A stretch of DNA of 64,000 nucleotides from Novipirellula herctigrandis (GTDB lineage: Bacteria > Planctomycetota > Planctomycetia > Pirellulales > Pirellulaceae), in the NCBI GenBank assembly GCA_007859835.1, contig SJPJ01000001.1, positions 950,453 to 1,014,452 on the forward strand, read 5' to 3'. A model generated the notes under the pieces. That model ran no database searches. It saw nothing but the letters and a program-made list of their open reading frames with translations, and was not told where the DNA came from. The translations under genes were made by a program, and so were the position numbers. Shown here piece by piece: positions 1-9,730 of the stretch (position 1 is the stretch's first letter; each line of letters starts with the position of its first letter).

Positions 1-1014
1 AGCCTCACGAGCAAGGCTCTCTGGAGTTCCTGCCGCCCGCTTAAAGACGCGACCAAACTTCTTCACAATGTCGCACCAACCATGAGTGTCGAGTCCAATG
101 CGACTCAAGATAGGAGCCAAGTGGTCGGGTATCTTGCCAACCTTTTCGCGTTGCAACTGCCGGCCCGTCCAATCCAAGAGTTCCAAATAGCGAGACATCG
201 AGACCGACAAGAAACCCTTGGTACTTGCCCGCCGACCTGATGGATCGACACACGGCCCGACCGCATCGTTCTTTTCGTCGATCTCGATCGGACTCATCCA
301 ACCGCTCTTCCGCCGACGTCGACTCCGCTCCCAATCATGAGTACTCGGCCGAGTCCGATCTTGTCGCTCGGCCAAGTCATCGATTCGATCTTTTGCACCC
401 GTGTATTCGCTGGTTTCAGGCGTGTCGGCAATCGCCGCACGAATCGGGTTCAAGTCCACATAGGCTGCGCAAGCCAGCAAACTCGCTTCGTCCAACAGAG
501 TTTGCAATTTGAATCGGCCTTCCCAAAAGCGCCCGGTACACTCGTCTTCGCGATTTGCTCGTCGAGCAATGTTCTCCGCCGTACATCGCATCCACCAACT
601 GATGTCACTGAGACGCCGCCGTCGTTCGTCCAACACTTCGGCTTGATTGACGATCATGTCAATTTCCGGCTTCGTCGGTTCCTCGGGCGACCCATCTTTC
701 TTGCGTCGATGAGGAAACAGCCTCAGCCATCGCCTCGCCACCTCTTGATCGGTCCACTGAGCAACCACATCAGGCCGACTGCGCAAAACGAGGTGCAGAT
801 GATTGCTGAGCACTGTATAGGTCAGGCAATCGACTGCGAAAATCCCCGCCAGAAACTCCAATCGATCACGAATCCAGCCACGGCGATGCTCATAGGATTG
901 ACCGGAAAACGGGTCTTCGCCACACAAGAATGCACGTCTTACACAGCGTTGAACTGCGTGGAACACCTGAACTTCAGCGGGATCAGCGACTTCATAGCGT
1001 GGTTTACGTGGCAT
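1..1014 (-). CDS. REP-associated tyrosine (Y1) transposase-like protein, 3' end outside window
   Basis: The reading frame is open for 338 codons from ATG at 1014 to the left edge, so the C-terminus lies outside the window. It starts MPRKPRYEV and carries an NHLHLVL segment near residue 70, which is the His-hydrophobic-His metal site of Y1/IS200-like single-strand transposases. A typical CTGRFWEGRFK block and an AYVDLNPIRA block follow, both characteristic of the RAYT branch seen in planctomycetes and proteobacteria. A strong Shine-Dalgarno (AGGAGGT) sits 4 nt before the ATG and fixes the start. RAYTs are domesticated relatives of IS200 thought to handle REP palindromes; whether this one still acts is unknown. 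The catalytic tyrosine was not assigned. It is longer than a classical IS200 transposase (about 150 aa), as expected for RAYTs. Confidence 0.85.
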   Translation of the reverse strand, partial: MPRKPRYEVADPAEVQVFHAVQRCVRRAFLCGEDPFSGQSYEHRRGWIRDRLEFLAGIFAVDCLTYTVLSNHLHLVLRSRPDVVAQWTDQEVARRWLRLFPHRRKKDGSPEEPTKPEIDMIVNQAEVLDERRRRLSDISWWMRCTAENIARRANREDECTGRFWEGRFKLQTLLDEASLLACAAYVDLNPIRAAIADTPETSEYTGAKDRIDDLAERQDRTRPSTHDWERSRRRRKSGWMSPIEIDEKNDAVGPCVDPSGRRASTKGFLSVSMSRYLELLDWTGRQLQREKVGKIPDHLAPILSRIGLDTHGWCDIVKKFGRVFKRAAGTPESLAREA

Positions 1015-1444
1015 AACGACCTCCTGGAAAAGACTTGATCAGCGAGAATTCTAGCAAATCCCAAGCAGTAAGGCAATAGAGTTTGGATGGCTCCTTCTTT
1101 TTCTCTCCTTCTTTTTCTTTATTCTTTATTCTTTATCTCAATTGAAAACCTGAGCTTCACCAGACGGTTTGTAATTACACTGCTGAAGCAGGACACGTCG
1201 AAGTCGAGTTTGAAGAGCAAGCGAAAAGCAGCCGGCTGGAACACCGACTTTCTCGAAAAACTCCTATTCGGAGCGTGATTTTGATGCGATGGCCGTGGGG
1301 TAGCGATCGATGTGGCGAAGAACAAAAGAGGAAGTAGAAGAAAAGAGGATCACTGAGCTACACATGCCCTCCATCAACGGCATCCCGAAGGTCAGGGTGG
1401 TACGAAGTCCAAATTCGAACGACTACGTTCGTGCTAAAGCCAGG
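1015..1444. other. Intergenic region without a convincing gene
   Basis: This 430-base gap lies between the start of the RAYT gene and the end of the BNR-4 gene. It holds a pyrimidine-rich low-complexity stretch at about 1090-1138 (repeats of TTCTTTATTC type) and a hairpin at 1416-1431 (CGAACG, loop ACTA, CGTTCG). On the minus strand that hairpin lies 14 nt beyond the BNR-4 stop codon and is followed by AATTT, so it may help end that transcript. Two short open frames (63 and 68 codons) show no domain or start signal and were not called. Confidence 0.5.
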
Positions 1445-3052
1445 CTACGCGATTCGCCTTCGACGACGAAAGACAACCAGTGATAAACACGAAATACTTA
1501 GCACGGCGAAACTACTAGGCTCGGGAACTGCCGTGGCGATCGCGAACTCCAGAACATGCAAATTGGTTCCGGTTCGTCCAGCCAAACTCGTGTCTTGTTG
1601 CAGGTAAATCGAAATGATTCCGTCGTCCAGTAGTCTTGTTTGATCCAGAAGCGGTGTGCCAGCCCAATCCCGATGATCTTCTAGCACGATTTTCCAGTCC
1701 ATATACCCGCTCGACATCATCTTTTCAGCCATGGCAATCGTCAGGATATCGTTTCCGCCAGCGCGAGACACATAAGCCGCGTAGAGATTGTTTTCACCGT
1801 CAAATCCGATACTGGGCCGTGAACCGACGGGTCGATCAGTGGGCAACATACTCTCAGTCCACTGACCGGTAACGGGATCGCGATAGTGATGGAAGTAAGC
1901 CGAATCGCCTTTGAAGAATAGCCCATCGCCGATTTGCCATTCAAACCCTGGCTCCTGTCGCCGGTGATACATCAGCGCATGGACACCACCGTCGTTATCG
2001 ACCGCCTGTCCTTGTTGATTGATCAACGCCTGATGCAGATCGAGCGATTCAACAATGATTCCGGGCGAATTGATAGAAATAGTGGCTCCCAAATTTTGCC
2101 CTGAGTTATTTTTCCATGTCGCGCCATTGTTATCACTGAAGGCGTAATTGATGTCGTGGTTACTGCCTTGAGAATTCTCACGCCAAGTCCAGGTCATGTG
2201 AATCTTTCCATCCGGCCCAACGTCCATCCCATTAAGATAGGCATTGCGATTATTGCTGGTCTCTGGTGTTTGAAATGGGCTGGTGTAGCTTCCGGTTGAA
2301 CCAGAGATAATTGTTTGGGTTACGTTTGCGCCGTTATTTCCGTTCACATCAACCCAACGGCTGTGGACCGTCGAGCCATCCGAATCGTAACGGGCCAAAA
2401 CAGTGTCCCCATTGCCACTGCCCCCGGAACGATACGTCAACAACATGTCGTCACCATTCTTGACAAAACGCGGATACGTGACGTCCGTCAGGCCTGTTCC
2501 CGAAAAATTCAACGAGTCTCGCTCGGAATTGAAGATGGTAAAGCCGGGATCATTCCAATTAGCAGACGAGGTCGTCGCTTTACCTGCCTGCGAGGACAGG
2601 TAACGCATGCCGTGTTTGTGCATGTCGTAGGCCAAGTGAATTCTGCCATCGTTGGAAATCCCCATTGAGATGACGTTGTGGGAGTCCCAACTATTGTCAC
2701 CGTTTAGCATCTGTTGACCTGTATCAATCGTCTCCCAAGTGTTGCCCGACAAATGTCTTCGTGAGATATAGATGTTTTCCTGAGAGTTATCTCCGGTGCC
2801 CGGGCCAGCGTGATACCAAGTTGCAAACTGGTAATCGCCAAACGTGACCAGAGGTTCCGTTCGGTAGGGGGAACCGTTGACATCTCGCCCGAACGACGCC
2901 GTGTCGGGATAGACCAGAGCTTGTGTGTCGAGCACCATATCGGCATGAGGCGTCAAGGCAATTTGGGCATACGCTACCCTAGCCTGTGCCAGCAATCCCA
3001 ATGACATCGTTACAGGAATGGCTACCAACAACATCATCTTGTGCTTCTGCAT
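1445..3052 (-). CDS. BNR-4 repeat beta-propeller protein with PEP-CTERM anchor
   Basis: This is a 535-aa exported protein. Residues 1-30 form a signal peptide ending near YAQ. The body is rich in Asp-box/BNR-like strands (for example AYDMHKHGMRYLSS near residue 150, and WTWRENSQGSNHDINYAFS), a pattern of the BNR_4 family, which includes polysaccharide lyases and related carbohydrate-active propellers. The C-terminus has VPEPSS, a hydrophobic segment and RRRRR, which is the PEP-CTERM signal cleaved by an exosortase. The substrate cannot be told from the sequence; a marine polysaccharide is a reasonable guess. The start ATG follows GAAGAAG. It lies 133 bases downstream of a second PEP-CTERM gene on the same strand, so the two may be co-regulated. 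No exosortase gene is in the window. Confidence 0.8.
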   Translation of the reverse strand: MQKHKMMLLVAIPVTMSLGLLAQARVAYAQIALTPHADMVLDTQALVYPDTASFGRDVNGSPYRTEPLVTFGDYQFATWYHAGPGTGDNSQENIYISRRHLSGNTWETIDTGQQMLNGDNSWDSHNVISMGISNDGRIHLAYDMHKHGMRYLSSQAGKATTSSANWNDPGFTIFNSERDSLNFSGTGLTDVTYPRFVKNGDDMLLTYRSGGSGNGDTVLARYDSDGSTVHSRWVDVNGNNGANVTQTIISGSTGSYTSPFQTPETSNNRNAYLNGMDVGPDGKIHMTWTWRENSQGSNHDINYAFSDNNGATWKNNSGQNLGATISINSPGIIVESLDLHQALINQQGQAVDNDGGVHALMYHRRQEPGFEWQIGDGLFFKGDSAYFHHYRDPVTGQWTESMLPTDRPVGSRPSIGFDGENNLYAAYVSRAGGNDILTIAMAEKMMSSGYMDWKIVLEDHRDWAGTPLLDQTRLLDDGIISIYLQQDTSLAGRTGTNLHVLEFAIATAVPEPSSFAVLSISCLSLVVFRRRRRIA

Positions 3053-3104
3053 TTCTTCTTCTCACCGCAAAGAGCCTTGCAATCGCTTATCTGTTTGTAA
3101 GCAA

Positions 3105-3181
3105 ACCGCAGTTAAGGCAAGCGATGAAGACTTACCTCACTGCGGTGATCGCTATTGGAAATGAAGATCCGGAAACGGATC
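3105..3181 (-). promoter_or_regulatory. Two inverted repeats between the PEP-CTERM genes
   Basis: An 8-bp inverted repeat ACCGCAGT (3105-3112) / ACTGCGGT (3139-3146) and a short hairpin GATCCG-GAAA-CGGATC (3166-3181) lie in the 133-base gap. Read on the minus strand they come after the stop of the unknown PEP-CTERM gene and before the BNR-4 gene. They could be a terminator, an operator or an RNA processing site. No U-tract follows, so terminator function is weakly supported. Confidence 0.3.
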
Positions 3182-3185
3182 CAGA

Positions 3186-3884
3186 TTAAGCAGCTGTTCT
3201 TCTGCGGCGAACCAAGCCGTAAATGCCAATCAAGCCGATAATGGCAGCCGACGAAGGCTCTGGTACGGCGATGGCGACAGCGCTTAGGGCCAAATTGTCG
3301 AAGTGGCCATGATGACCACCACTACCATCGCCTCCGGTGAAACGAAGACTCAGGTTAACGGTGCTGTTCGCGGCGAGAGTCAAGCCGCCCAAACCCAAGT
3401 CGAAGTCTGCGTATGTGGGAGTTGCAGCGCCCGCTGAAGGAATCACGTCCGAAGCAAGTGAAGTCTCGGTCATTCCGTCAACCAAAAACAATTCAAAATT
3501 GCGAGCCGCGTTTGGACGGGTCGCGCCAGAATCGAAATGAAAGGTTGTTAGCGATCTGTCAGCGCCACTGGTATCGGTGAAGGCGAAATCAAGGGTGGCT
3601 GTCGCAATACCGTTCACCCAGCGAAACGACTCCGAACTATTTGCAGTGCCAGTGCTCGCCGCCGGAGATGCCAAACTACCAAAAGTGCCGTCTGTCGAAC
3701 CGATGCTGTTGAGTCCGATATTCGTACGGCTAATGATCAGGTCAATACTATCCTGAACAATGTAGGCCGGAGGGTCGCCTGGATTCAAGTTCCGGAAATT
3801 GTCGACCGCTAGGACGACCGCAGCCTGTGTGGATTGGGGCATTGCCAATAGGGCAAAGACTCCCAAAAAAACCATCTTCTTCAT
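3186..3884 (-). CDS. PEP-CTERM sorting domain protein of unknown function
   Basis: This is a 232-aa secreted protein. I start it at ATG 3884 (MKKMVFLGVFALLAMP) because a GAGAGA ribosome site lies just upstream and the signal peptide then begins at residue 1; a start 12 codons earlier is open but lacks this fit. The signal peptide ends near TQAA. The mature part is beta-rich and low in cysteine, with TGGDGSGGHHGHFDNLALS near residue 195, which resembles the jelly-roll-like PEP-CTERM proteins that often bind sugars. The C-terminus is VPEPSS, a hydrophobic stretch and RRRR. No catalytic motif is visible. It is the first gene of a likely pair with the BNR-4 protein. Confidence 0.75.
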   Translation of the reverse strand: MKKMVFLGVFALLAMPQSTQAAVVLAVDNFRNLNPGDPPAYIVQDSIDLIISRTNIGLNSIGSTDGTFGSLASPAASTGTANSSESFRWVNGIATATLDFAFTDTSGADRSLTTFHFDSGATRPNAARNFELFLVDGMTETSLASDVIPSAGAATPTYADFDLGLGGLTLAANSTVNLSLRFTGGDGSGGHHGHFDNLALSAVAIAVPEPSSAAIIGLIGIYGLVRRRRTAA

Positions 3885-4677
3885 AGTTAGTCTCTCTTCG
3901 TTTAAATAAAAATGCCTCAAAAGATGTTCATTCGCTTTGATTAACCCGCTCTCAAGCTAACTTTTCGCGCAAAAAATCTCCAAAAATGGGTAATTCCCCC
4001 TCCCCTGCCCCCATTACCACGGCAAATGAAGCCGTTGATGGTGCTCCGAGTCGGCTCAGTAGAAAGCTCTTTCTGACTGCGATTGGCCAAAACGCTAAGA
4101 TGGCTCGGATGACCGGCAACAGGAGACGGACCTGTAGCAAGGGGCTCGATCGGATACAGTTCCAAATCAGGCTGCGGAATTTTCACTCGCGATGAACTCA
4201 GCACGACGGCGATCCTGCGACCTGGCAGATCATTCTCGCAGCGAACAAATCGGCGCAGTCTTTAGGAAGCGATCAGCGAAGAAAAGGCTTCTGCCACAAA
4301 TGCCACCTTTTCTCAACCTCGAAATTCTTCAAGCCGTTTTTAGGCGGTAGTCATTTGAATCTTTCGTAGCCAAAACGGCATCGAGATTCAATGTTACTGA
4401 GCGATCATTGCTTGCCTGCGTTAGATGCTGCGCGGCCCCCCATGCGGACAGGCACCTCGACGGCATCGCGACGCTACAATCCATCCCGGCTGTGCCCTGG
4501 TCTTGAATCGGATACGACACAACAAGTAAAGCGCCCAACCGTATTGGTCCCGCCCCATTTTGATTTGACCTCATTGCGCTAGTACACCAAGCCTCTTAGC
4601 CCGCTTGCGCCGATGCATCGACGCGCATTGCATTAGGAATGCTCGCGACTTATGCTACTTACTAGCAGGTATCTCTA
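3885..4677. other. Long intergenic region with no supported gene
   Basis: Nearly 800 bases separate the PEP-CTERM gene (minus) from the LRR gene (plus), so both promoters should lie here. Short overlapping open frames on both strands (60-87 codons) have no recognisable domain, and their composition does not favour one frame. A C-rich run (CCCCCTCCCCTGCCCCC) lies at about 3997-4013. No tRNA, riboswitch or strong hairpin was recognised. Confidence 0.45.
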
Positions 4678-7467
4678 ATGCGAATCAAAACGGGATTTGA
4701 GGGCCACGACATGTCCGAAAGTGTTGAATCAAGCGACTCACTTGTGGAATCAATCGACTTGCCTGGCGCGCAGACTAGCGAACCGGCTTTGCCTGCGCAC
4801 GTAGTAAAACGTCTCTCTCGTGGCGACGTGTTTTTATTGGCTTGCTTGGCCGTCGCTTGCATAGCGGCCAGCGTTTTCGCGAACTATCCGCTCGAACAAA
4901 AAGTTGTCTTTCCGAAACGCTTTGGCACGAAAGTTCAATTCGAAACGGAAAAAGACACCCATCGCCTAGTCAAGAGTGCCGGATACCCACAAACCTACTA
5001 TCGACTGCGGACGCATTCGGACGACAGCGTATCGACGAGTTTCGACGGTTGGACTCTTCTCAAGAACATTCTCGCCTGTGGGACGCTTACCGTCGTTGTT
5101 CTTGCTGGCGCATATTGGAGGCGGGCTCCAGGTAAAACTCGCCAGCTATCCATTCGCGATTTGTTGTTCTTGACATTTCTGGCTGCACTTCCATTGGGCC
5201 TTTGGCAAATTTCCGCGAGTCAGAAAGACAAACACATTCAATTGGCGTCGAGGCTGGCGACGCAAGGATATGTTATGGCGGAGGGCCGGATTCCACTAGT
5301 GCTTGCCAAACTGTTGCCCGAGAGCGTAACCGGCGTTTCAGTGCGAATATACCAAGTACACCTCAATAAACCATCGGATTCGATCGTTGAGGAAGCTCTT
5401 GCGATCCAGAATCTGGAGTGCTTGCGTTTGGGCGGCGACACGTACTCGTTGGAACAACTTCAGCGGATGCGCACGATGCCGCAGTTGATGGACATTCGAA
5501 TTGGAGGCCGCATGATCGACGATCAGCTGCTCCACACGATTGCTTCGATGCCTCAAGTTCGCGAACTTAGTTTCATACGAACGAATATCGACACCGCAGG
5601 GCTTGAACTGCTAGGCGACCTGCCAAACTTAATTTGTCTTAGCCTTGCCGATACCCTGGTTCGTATGGAGGACCTGGCGCCGACTTATCCATGGTCCGCA
5701 AATCTATTTTCGCTCGAGCTACCGCGTCCTCGACCAGGCAACTCAGACTCACTTGCGCTTACCGACTGGCCTCACCTGCGAGAGCTAACCATTCGGTCAT
5801 GCTCCCATTTGATGAACGATAGCCCAGTCAAATTGGAACTGCAAAATCTTCCCGAACTCCAACACCTGACACTCGATTCAATGCAAGCCTTCGAGTTGTC
5901 AATCGTCAACGCACCCGAACTCACACACCTGTGTCATGACAATATCTATTTCCGATCACGGGTATCCCGATTCCAGACCGGGCCTGAAGCCGCATGGCTG
6001 ACGAAGTTGCACATCGACAATGCGCCCAAACTTGTCGAAGCGCGTGCGTACGGTCCCACGCTCGAGGAAGTCTACTACCGAGGAACGCCTCAGCTTGCAT
6101 TTCGAGCAGACAGAAACCAATGCTACTTTTCTGGAGTCATCAATGAAATCGAAGTCAAATCGCCTGACGTCGTGCAGAAGTGGGTAAACGGTCTCGGAAA
6201 AAGTGAGGGGCCTTCCGAAGTCGATCTACAGGAATTGCCGCTACGCGATGTTGACCTTTCTCCATTGAAAGGGAACTCGTTGATCAAGAGTCTGGATCTC
6301 ACGGGCTCCTCGATGTCCGATGCGACCATGGAGTCAATTTTCGACCTCGCAGCGTTGAAGCAACTCAGGCTGGGCAGAGGTCAGTTTGATAAAGACGTCC
6401 TTGGCGATCTCTCACAAAAGCTACCTGAATTAGAGCATCTCTCTACTGGTCGCTTGGCAGACTACCAACTGACCCTCCATGATCATGAGCATTTACGTGA
6501 ACTGCGTAACAATGCTCCCCATCTCACTGAGTACACTTTCGCGGTTCCCGAAGATACTTGGGTTTGCCGCAACGTCGATCTCAGCAATCTCAAACTGCTT
6601 GAGGGCACCTTGAAGTTCATGCATCCGCTGCAAAGTCTGAACGTCAGGAATCTCCCCAAGCTGACTGAATTAATCGCGATGCGGACGGTTTTCAACGCTA
6701 CGCTTGAAGGCTTGTCTGGATTACAGACGATAGGTGTCGGCGGCCCCTCGATCACGGATGAAGACGTGCGGTGGATCGATCAATGCACGACGCTAACTCA
6801 CGTTGCGCTGCCCTACACGAGCTTGACCGATGTAGGATTGAAGCCGCTGGCGAAGTCCGAGTCGTTGGTGCACCTGAGCATCCCTGGCACGAAAGTCACG
6901 GATAAAGTGATCACAACATTGAATCCCAGCCACCTGATGCGTGTCAATCTACGTGATACGAACGTCACCGCAGCCAGTATTCGGCACATTCTGCAGTCCC
7001 CTGAATTGGAAACGTTCGTATTTAGCGCCGCTGGTTTGACCGCAGACGACCTCTCGACACGGATCAAGAGCAGGAGTCTCGCGATTCTTAGCATCCCCCA
7101 TGTCAAGCTAACGCCTGCACAATTATCCGCTCTGTTGAAAAAAACGCCGCACATCATCGAGTTGGATTTTATCGGAGTCGATATCGACTTAGAAATGGCC
7201 GACACAATCCTGAAGGCAGCAAATTTGAAGCGTCTAAGGGTCTCTGACGGAAAGATCGACGGAATCGGTGTATTGAAGCTTGCGAAACATTTTCCCAAAC
7301 TGCGATTCGATTTTGAGCTTGCCGAGGTGCCATCGCAAATTTACGTAAAACTGGCCAGCGAGATGCGACTACTGACACTGGAACGCCGCCAGGAACCGGA
7401 TGCAATTAATGAAAATCCATTGGTGGATGAAGATGCCCTACGGCTCCACTTCCTTTCCGATTCCTAG
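4678..7467 (+). CDS. Large leucine-rich-repeat membrane protein
   Basis: The protein has 929 aa. The N-terminal 45 residues are acidic and Ser-rich, followed by three hydrophobic segments at about 53-70 (FLLACLAVACIAASVFA), 128-145 (ILACGTLTVVVLAGAYW) and 160-176 (LLFLTFLAALPLGLWQ). The rest consists of irregular leucine-rich repeats, with the clearest units at about 690-760 (TLTHVALPYTSLTDVGLKPL and SLVHLSIPGTKVTDKVI), the spacing typical of planctomycete LRRs. Such proteins bind other proteins and have no known enzyme activity. The start ATG follows AGGTA; a second ATG at 4711 is possible. The next gene begins 55 bases downstream on the same strand, so the pair is probably co-transcribed. 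The topology places the LRR domain on one side of the inner membrane, but which side is not certain. Confidence 0.75.
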   Translation: MRIKTGFEGHDMSESVESSDSLVESIDLPGAQTSEPALPAHVVKRLSRGDVFLLACLAVACIAASVFANYPLEQKVVFPKRFGTKVQFETEKDTHRLVKSAGYPQTYYRLRTHSDDSVSTSFDGWTLLKNILACGTLTVVVLAGAYWRRAPGKTRQLSIRDLLFLTFLAALPLGLWQISASQKDKHIQLASRLATQGYVMAEGRIPLVLAKLLPESVTGVSVRIYQVHLNKPSDSIVEEALAIQNLECLRLGGDTYSLEQLQRMRTMPQLMDIRIGGRMIDDQLLHTIASMPQVRELSFIRTNIDTAGLELLGDLPNLICLSLADTLVRMEDLAPTYPWSANLFSLELPRPRPGNSDSLALTDWPHLRELTIRSCSHLMNDSPVKLELQNLPELQHLTLDSMQAFELSIVNAPELTHLCHDNIYFRSRVSRFQTGPEAAWLTKLHIDNAPKLVEARAYGPTLEEVYYRGTPQLAFRADRNQCYFSGVINEIEVKSPDVVQKWVNGLGKSEGPSEVDLQELPLRDVDLSPLKGNSLIKSLDLTGSSMSDATMESIFDLAALKQLRLGRGQFDKDVLGDLSQKLPELEHLSTGRLADYQLTLHDHEHLRELRNNAPHLTEYTFAVPEDTWVCRNVDLSNLKLLEGTLKFMHPLQSLNVRNLPKLTELIAMRTVFNATLEGLSGLQTIGVGGPSITDEDVRWIDQCTTLTHVALPYTSLTDVGLKPLAKSESLVHLSIPGTKVTDKVITTLNPSHLMRVNLRDTNVTAASIRHILQSPELETFVFSAAGLTADDLSTRIKSRSLAILSIPHVKLTPAQLSALLKKTPHIIELDFIGVDIDLEMADTILKAANLKRLRVSDGKIDGIGVLKLAKHFPKLRFDFELAEVPSQIYVKLASEMRLLTLERRQEPDAINENPLVDEDALRLHFLSDS

Positions 7468-7522
7468 AACGTATTTCCAAAAAGGTCAGCCCCTCTTCGG
7501 AACGAATCTTGAACTCCAATAA

Positions 7523-9730
7523 GTGAATCCTATGACCAGTACTCGTCGCATACGAACGATTTTCCCGCTGTTGCCATCGGCGATGATACTAGTCGGCCTT
7601 GTCAGTTGCCTTTCACTTGGATGTGACACGGCTCAGCCGCTGTCTTTCGACACGCACTGGTCGGAGAACCAGGATTTATCGAATATCGAGACCGATTTCA
7701 ACTGGCCCGTGAAAAAAGATTATTTATCGCTCTCGCGTCCTTTGCCTTTTGCGTTTATCCAACAAATGGATCCGCAACAAATCAAGTGGCCAAAGGGAGA
7801 CCCCAATGCAAAATTGGACTTCGAGCCGTTTGCACCGGGACTCCGGCGCCACTTGCGAGATAGCTTCGCCGAAGGAGAACACTCGCTGCCGATATTAATG
7901 CGTGTGCCCTCCGAAAACTTGCCGGGGAAATTTGCCTTTGCGATATCACGCTCGGGTTCCGGCTTGATCACCGTCTCGGACCAACTGAGGATCTGGGACA
8001 TTAACAGCGGCACGATGCGAGGTGAACCCAAGCCATTGCCATCGGCGGACGTCACGGCAGTGATGTTGGACCAAAACGAAAGGCATGTCATCGTCGCGGA
8101 TGACGAGAAACTTTACCGGTTGTCCCTACCCAATGGTGACGTCGTCAATTCAATCGCGAGGCCGAAGGGAGAAATCCGACAGTGGCTACGTGCATCCGGG
8201 AGCAATGTGATATGTGCACTTACAGACACAGGGGCTTTGTTCGTTTGCAACGATGGTCTTTCTCAACTGGAACTGTATCCGCAGCGTCTGAGCGGCGAAT
8301 CGCCAAAAATCGCGATCAACTTTACTGGCACCGAACTTCTGATTGCCGCACCACCGACACTCTGTACCGTTCCGCTGAACGGGCTTCAATTCGAAAAGAC
8401 ATTCACGATCCTTGATACACTTACCCGCGACTTCCTCATTTGCAATGATCGCAATAAGAACTATTTGTTCAGCAATCCATTCTTTTACCAGGCGAATACG
8501 GTGACAGAATGTAGAGAGTCGTTTGGTGGGAGGGGTTCCGATATACAAAAAACAAAGAACTTCACCGCATCCGGATTCTTCTGGAATCCACTCGACGTAG
8601 CGATGCCCGTTGACAAGCAGGCCAGTTGGCCGGCGATCATCGTTCTGAGTCAGCGGCAAACCAAGCAAAAACAGACCCAATATGTGCTCTCCGAAGTGCT
8701 GCCACGAGTACGAGGAATGAGTTCCGCTGCGGTGCTTTCTGAGTGCAATTCTCCCAGTGCGATTCAGCTGAGCGACCAGGGGCTTCGTGTTGCAGTCTAC
8801 GATTCAGGTTCCGTTCGCGTCTACAGCCGCGATGAGCGTCGCTTTCGTGACGCGGAACTCCTGAGAGAAATTGGCCAACATCTGGTTCGACACGGAACGA
8901 TCGAACAAATCGAAGCTCTCACAGACTACCTTTCGCGCCAAGGACAATCGCATTTTGGCCTGAGTCCTAACGAATTGTACGCGCAATTCATCGATGACGC
9001 CGGTCGTGCTTGGGCTGAGCTGGAAAAGTATCAACCGAACGAGGTGGAGAGGATAAGGAGGCTTGACGATTGGTATCGCAAAGGCAGTGAAGCCGCATTG
9101 CTGCTTAGCGCACAACGACGCATCCGTGCCGGATATGTTGATTATATTAATAAGGAACAGCACATGGCAGCCGCGCAAGAGGATCTCGCTCCTTTGAATG
9201 CTGCGGAGACACCGCACACGCTGGCCAATCACCTTTACACGCTGGCTGCACTCAAAGCTGTGAAATTGGATTCCATGGAACAGAATGTTCGAATGTCGCT
9301 TGAATCGGATGCTTCGTTTTTTCCAACACTCTACAGCGTCGCTTTTCTAGTGAAGCCGAATTGGATTCAAACCAAAGAGGACTATCCGTTGTACTCAAGT
9401 TCAATCGCTGATTTACATGGAGATCAGGGCGATGCAACGTATGCCAAGCTAATCGCTTCCGTGGCAACTCCCATCGCAGTCAAGCTGATGCCCAAATTCC
9501 CCTTCGATACCGAACGCCTGTTTCGCGGCACACATGACCTGATCGAGAGCAACCAAGCCAGCGCCGACTTCCTGTTTGGTCTTGGTTGTATTGCAGCAGC
9601 CTATCAGAACCGCGATGTTGCTACGGACGTTGCGATGCACATCAAACGACAGATCGGGTTCGTGCCGATCAAATCCGATAAACCATGCGACCTCCAAGAC
9701 TTCATCATTTATGTGAACAACGAGAAATAG
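7523..9730 (+). CDS. Putative propeller lipoprotein of unknown function
   Basis: The protein has up to 735 aa from a GTG at 7523; an in-frame ATG at 7532 may be the real start. A basic N-terminus, a hydrophobic run and LSLGC near residue 33 form a good lipobox, so it is probably a lipoprotein. Residues 140-420 contain WD40/PQQ-like strands (DQLRIWDINSG, HVIVADDEKLYRLSLPNG), suggesting a beta-propeller, with a further propeller-like strand pair RVAVYDSGSVRVYSRDERRF near 427. The C-terminal 270 residues are helical and Ala/Leu-rich and may be TPR-like. No family name was recognised. It follows the LRR protein and may be its partner at the envelope. Confidence 0.65.
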   Translation: MNPMTSTRRIRTIFPLLPSAMILVGLVSCLSLGCDTAQPLSFDTHWSENQDLSNIETDFNWPVKKDYLSLSRPLPFAFIQQMDPQQIKWPKGDPNAKLDFEPFAPGLRRHLRDSFAEGEHSLPILMRVPSENLPGKFAFAISRSGSGLITVSDQLRIWDINSGTMRGEPKPLPSADVTAVMLDQNERHVIVADDEKLYRLSLPNGDVVNSIARPKGEIRQWLRASGSNVICALTDTGALFVCNDGLSQLELYPQRLSGESPKIAINFTGTELLIAAPPTLCTVPLNGLQFEKTFTILDTLTRDFLICNDRNKNYLFSNPFFYQANTVTECRESFGGRGSDIQKTKNFTASGFFWNPLDVAMPVDKQASWPAIIVLSQRQTKQKQTQYVLSEVLPRVRGMSSAAVLSECNSPSAIQLSDQGLRVAVYDSGSVRVYSRDERRFRDAELLREIGQHLVRHGTIEQIEALTDYLSRQGQSHFGLSPNELYAQFIDDAGRAWAELEKYQPNEVERIRRLDDWYRKGSEAALLLSAQRRIRAGYVDYINKEQHMAAAQEDLAPLNAAETPHTLANHLYTLAALKAVKLDSMEQNVRMSLESDASFFPTLYSVAFLVKPNWIQTKEDYPLYSSSIADLHGDQGDATYAKLIASVATPIAVKLMPKFPFDTERLFRGTHDLIESNQASADFLFGLGCIAAAYQNRDVATDVAMHIKRQIGFVPIKSDKPCDLQDFIIYVNNEK

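Noticed and set aside
337-1038. A 233-codon open frame on the plus strand
   Set aside because: It is antisense to the transposase-like gene, which has the NHLH motif and a strong ribosome site; the plus-strand translation has no domain.
1087-1278. A 63-codon plus-strand frame with a hydrophobic start
   Set aside because: The hydrophobic start comes from a pyrimidine-rich low-complexity run; no ribosome site and no domain.
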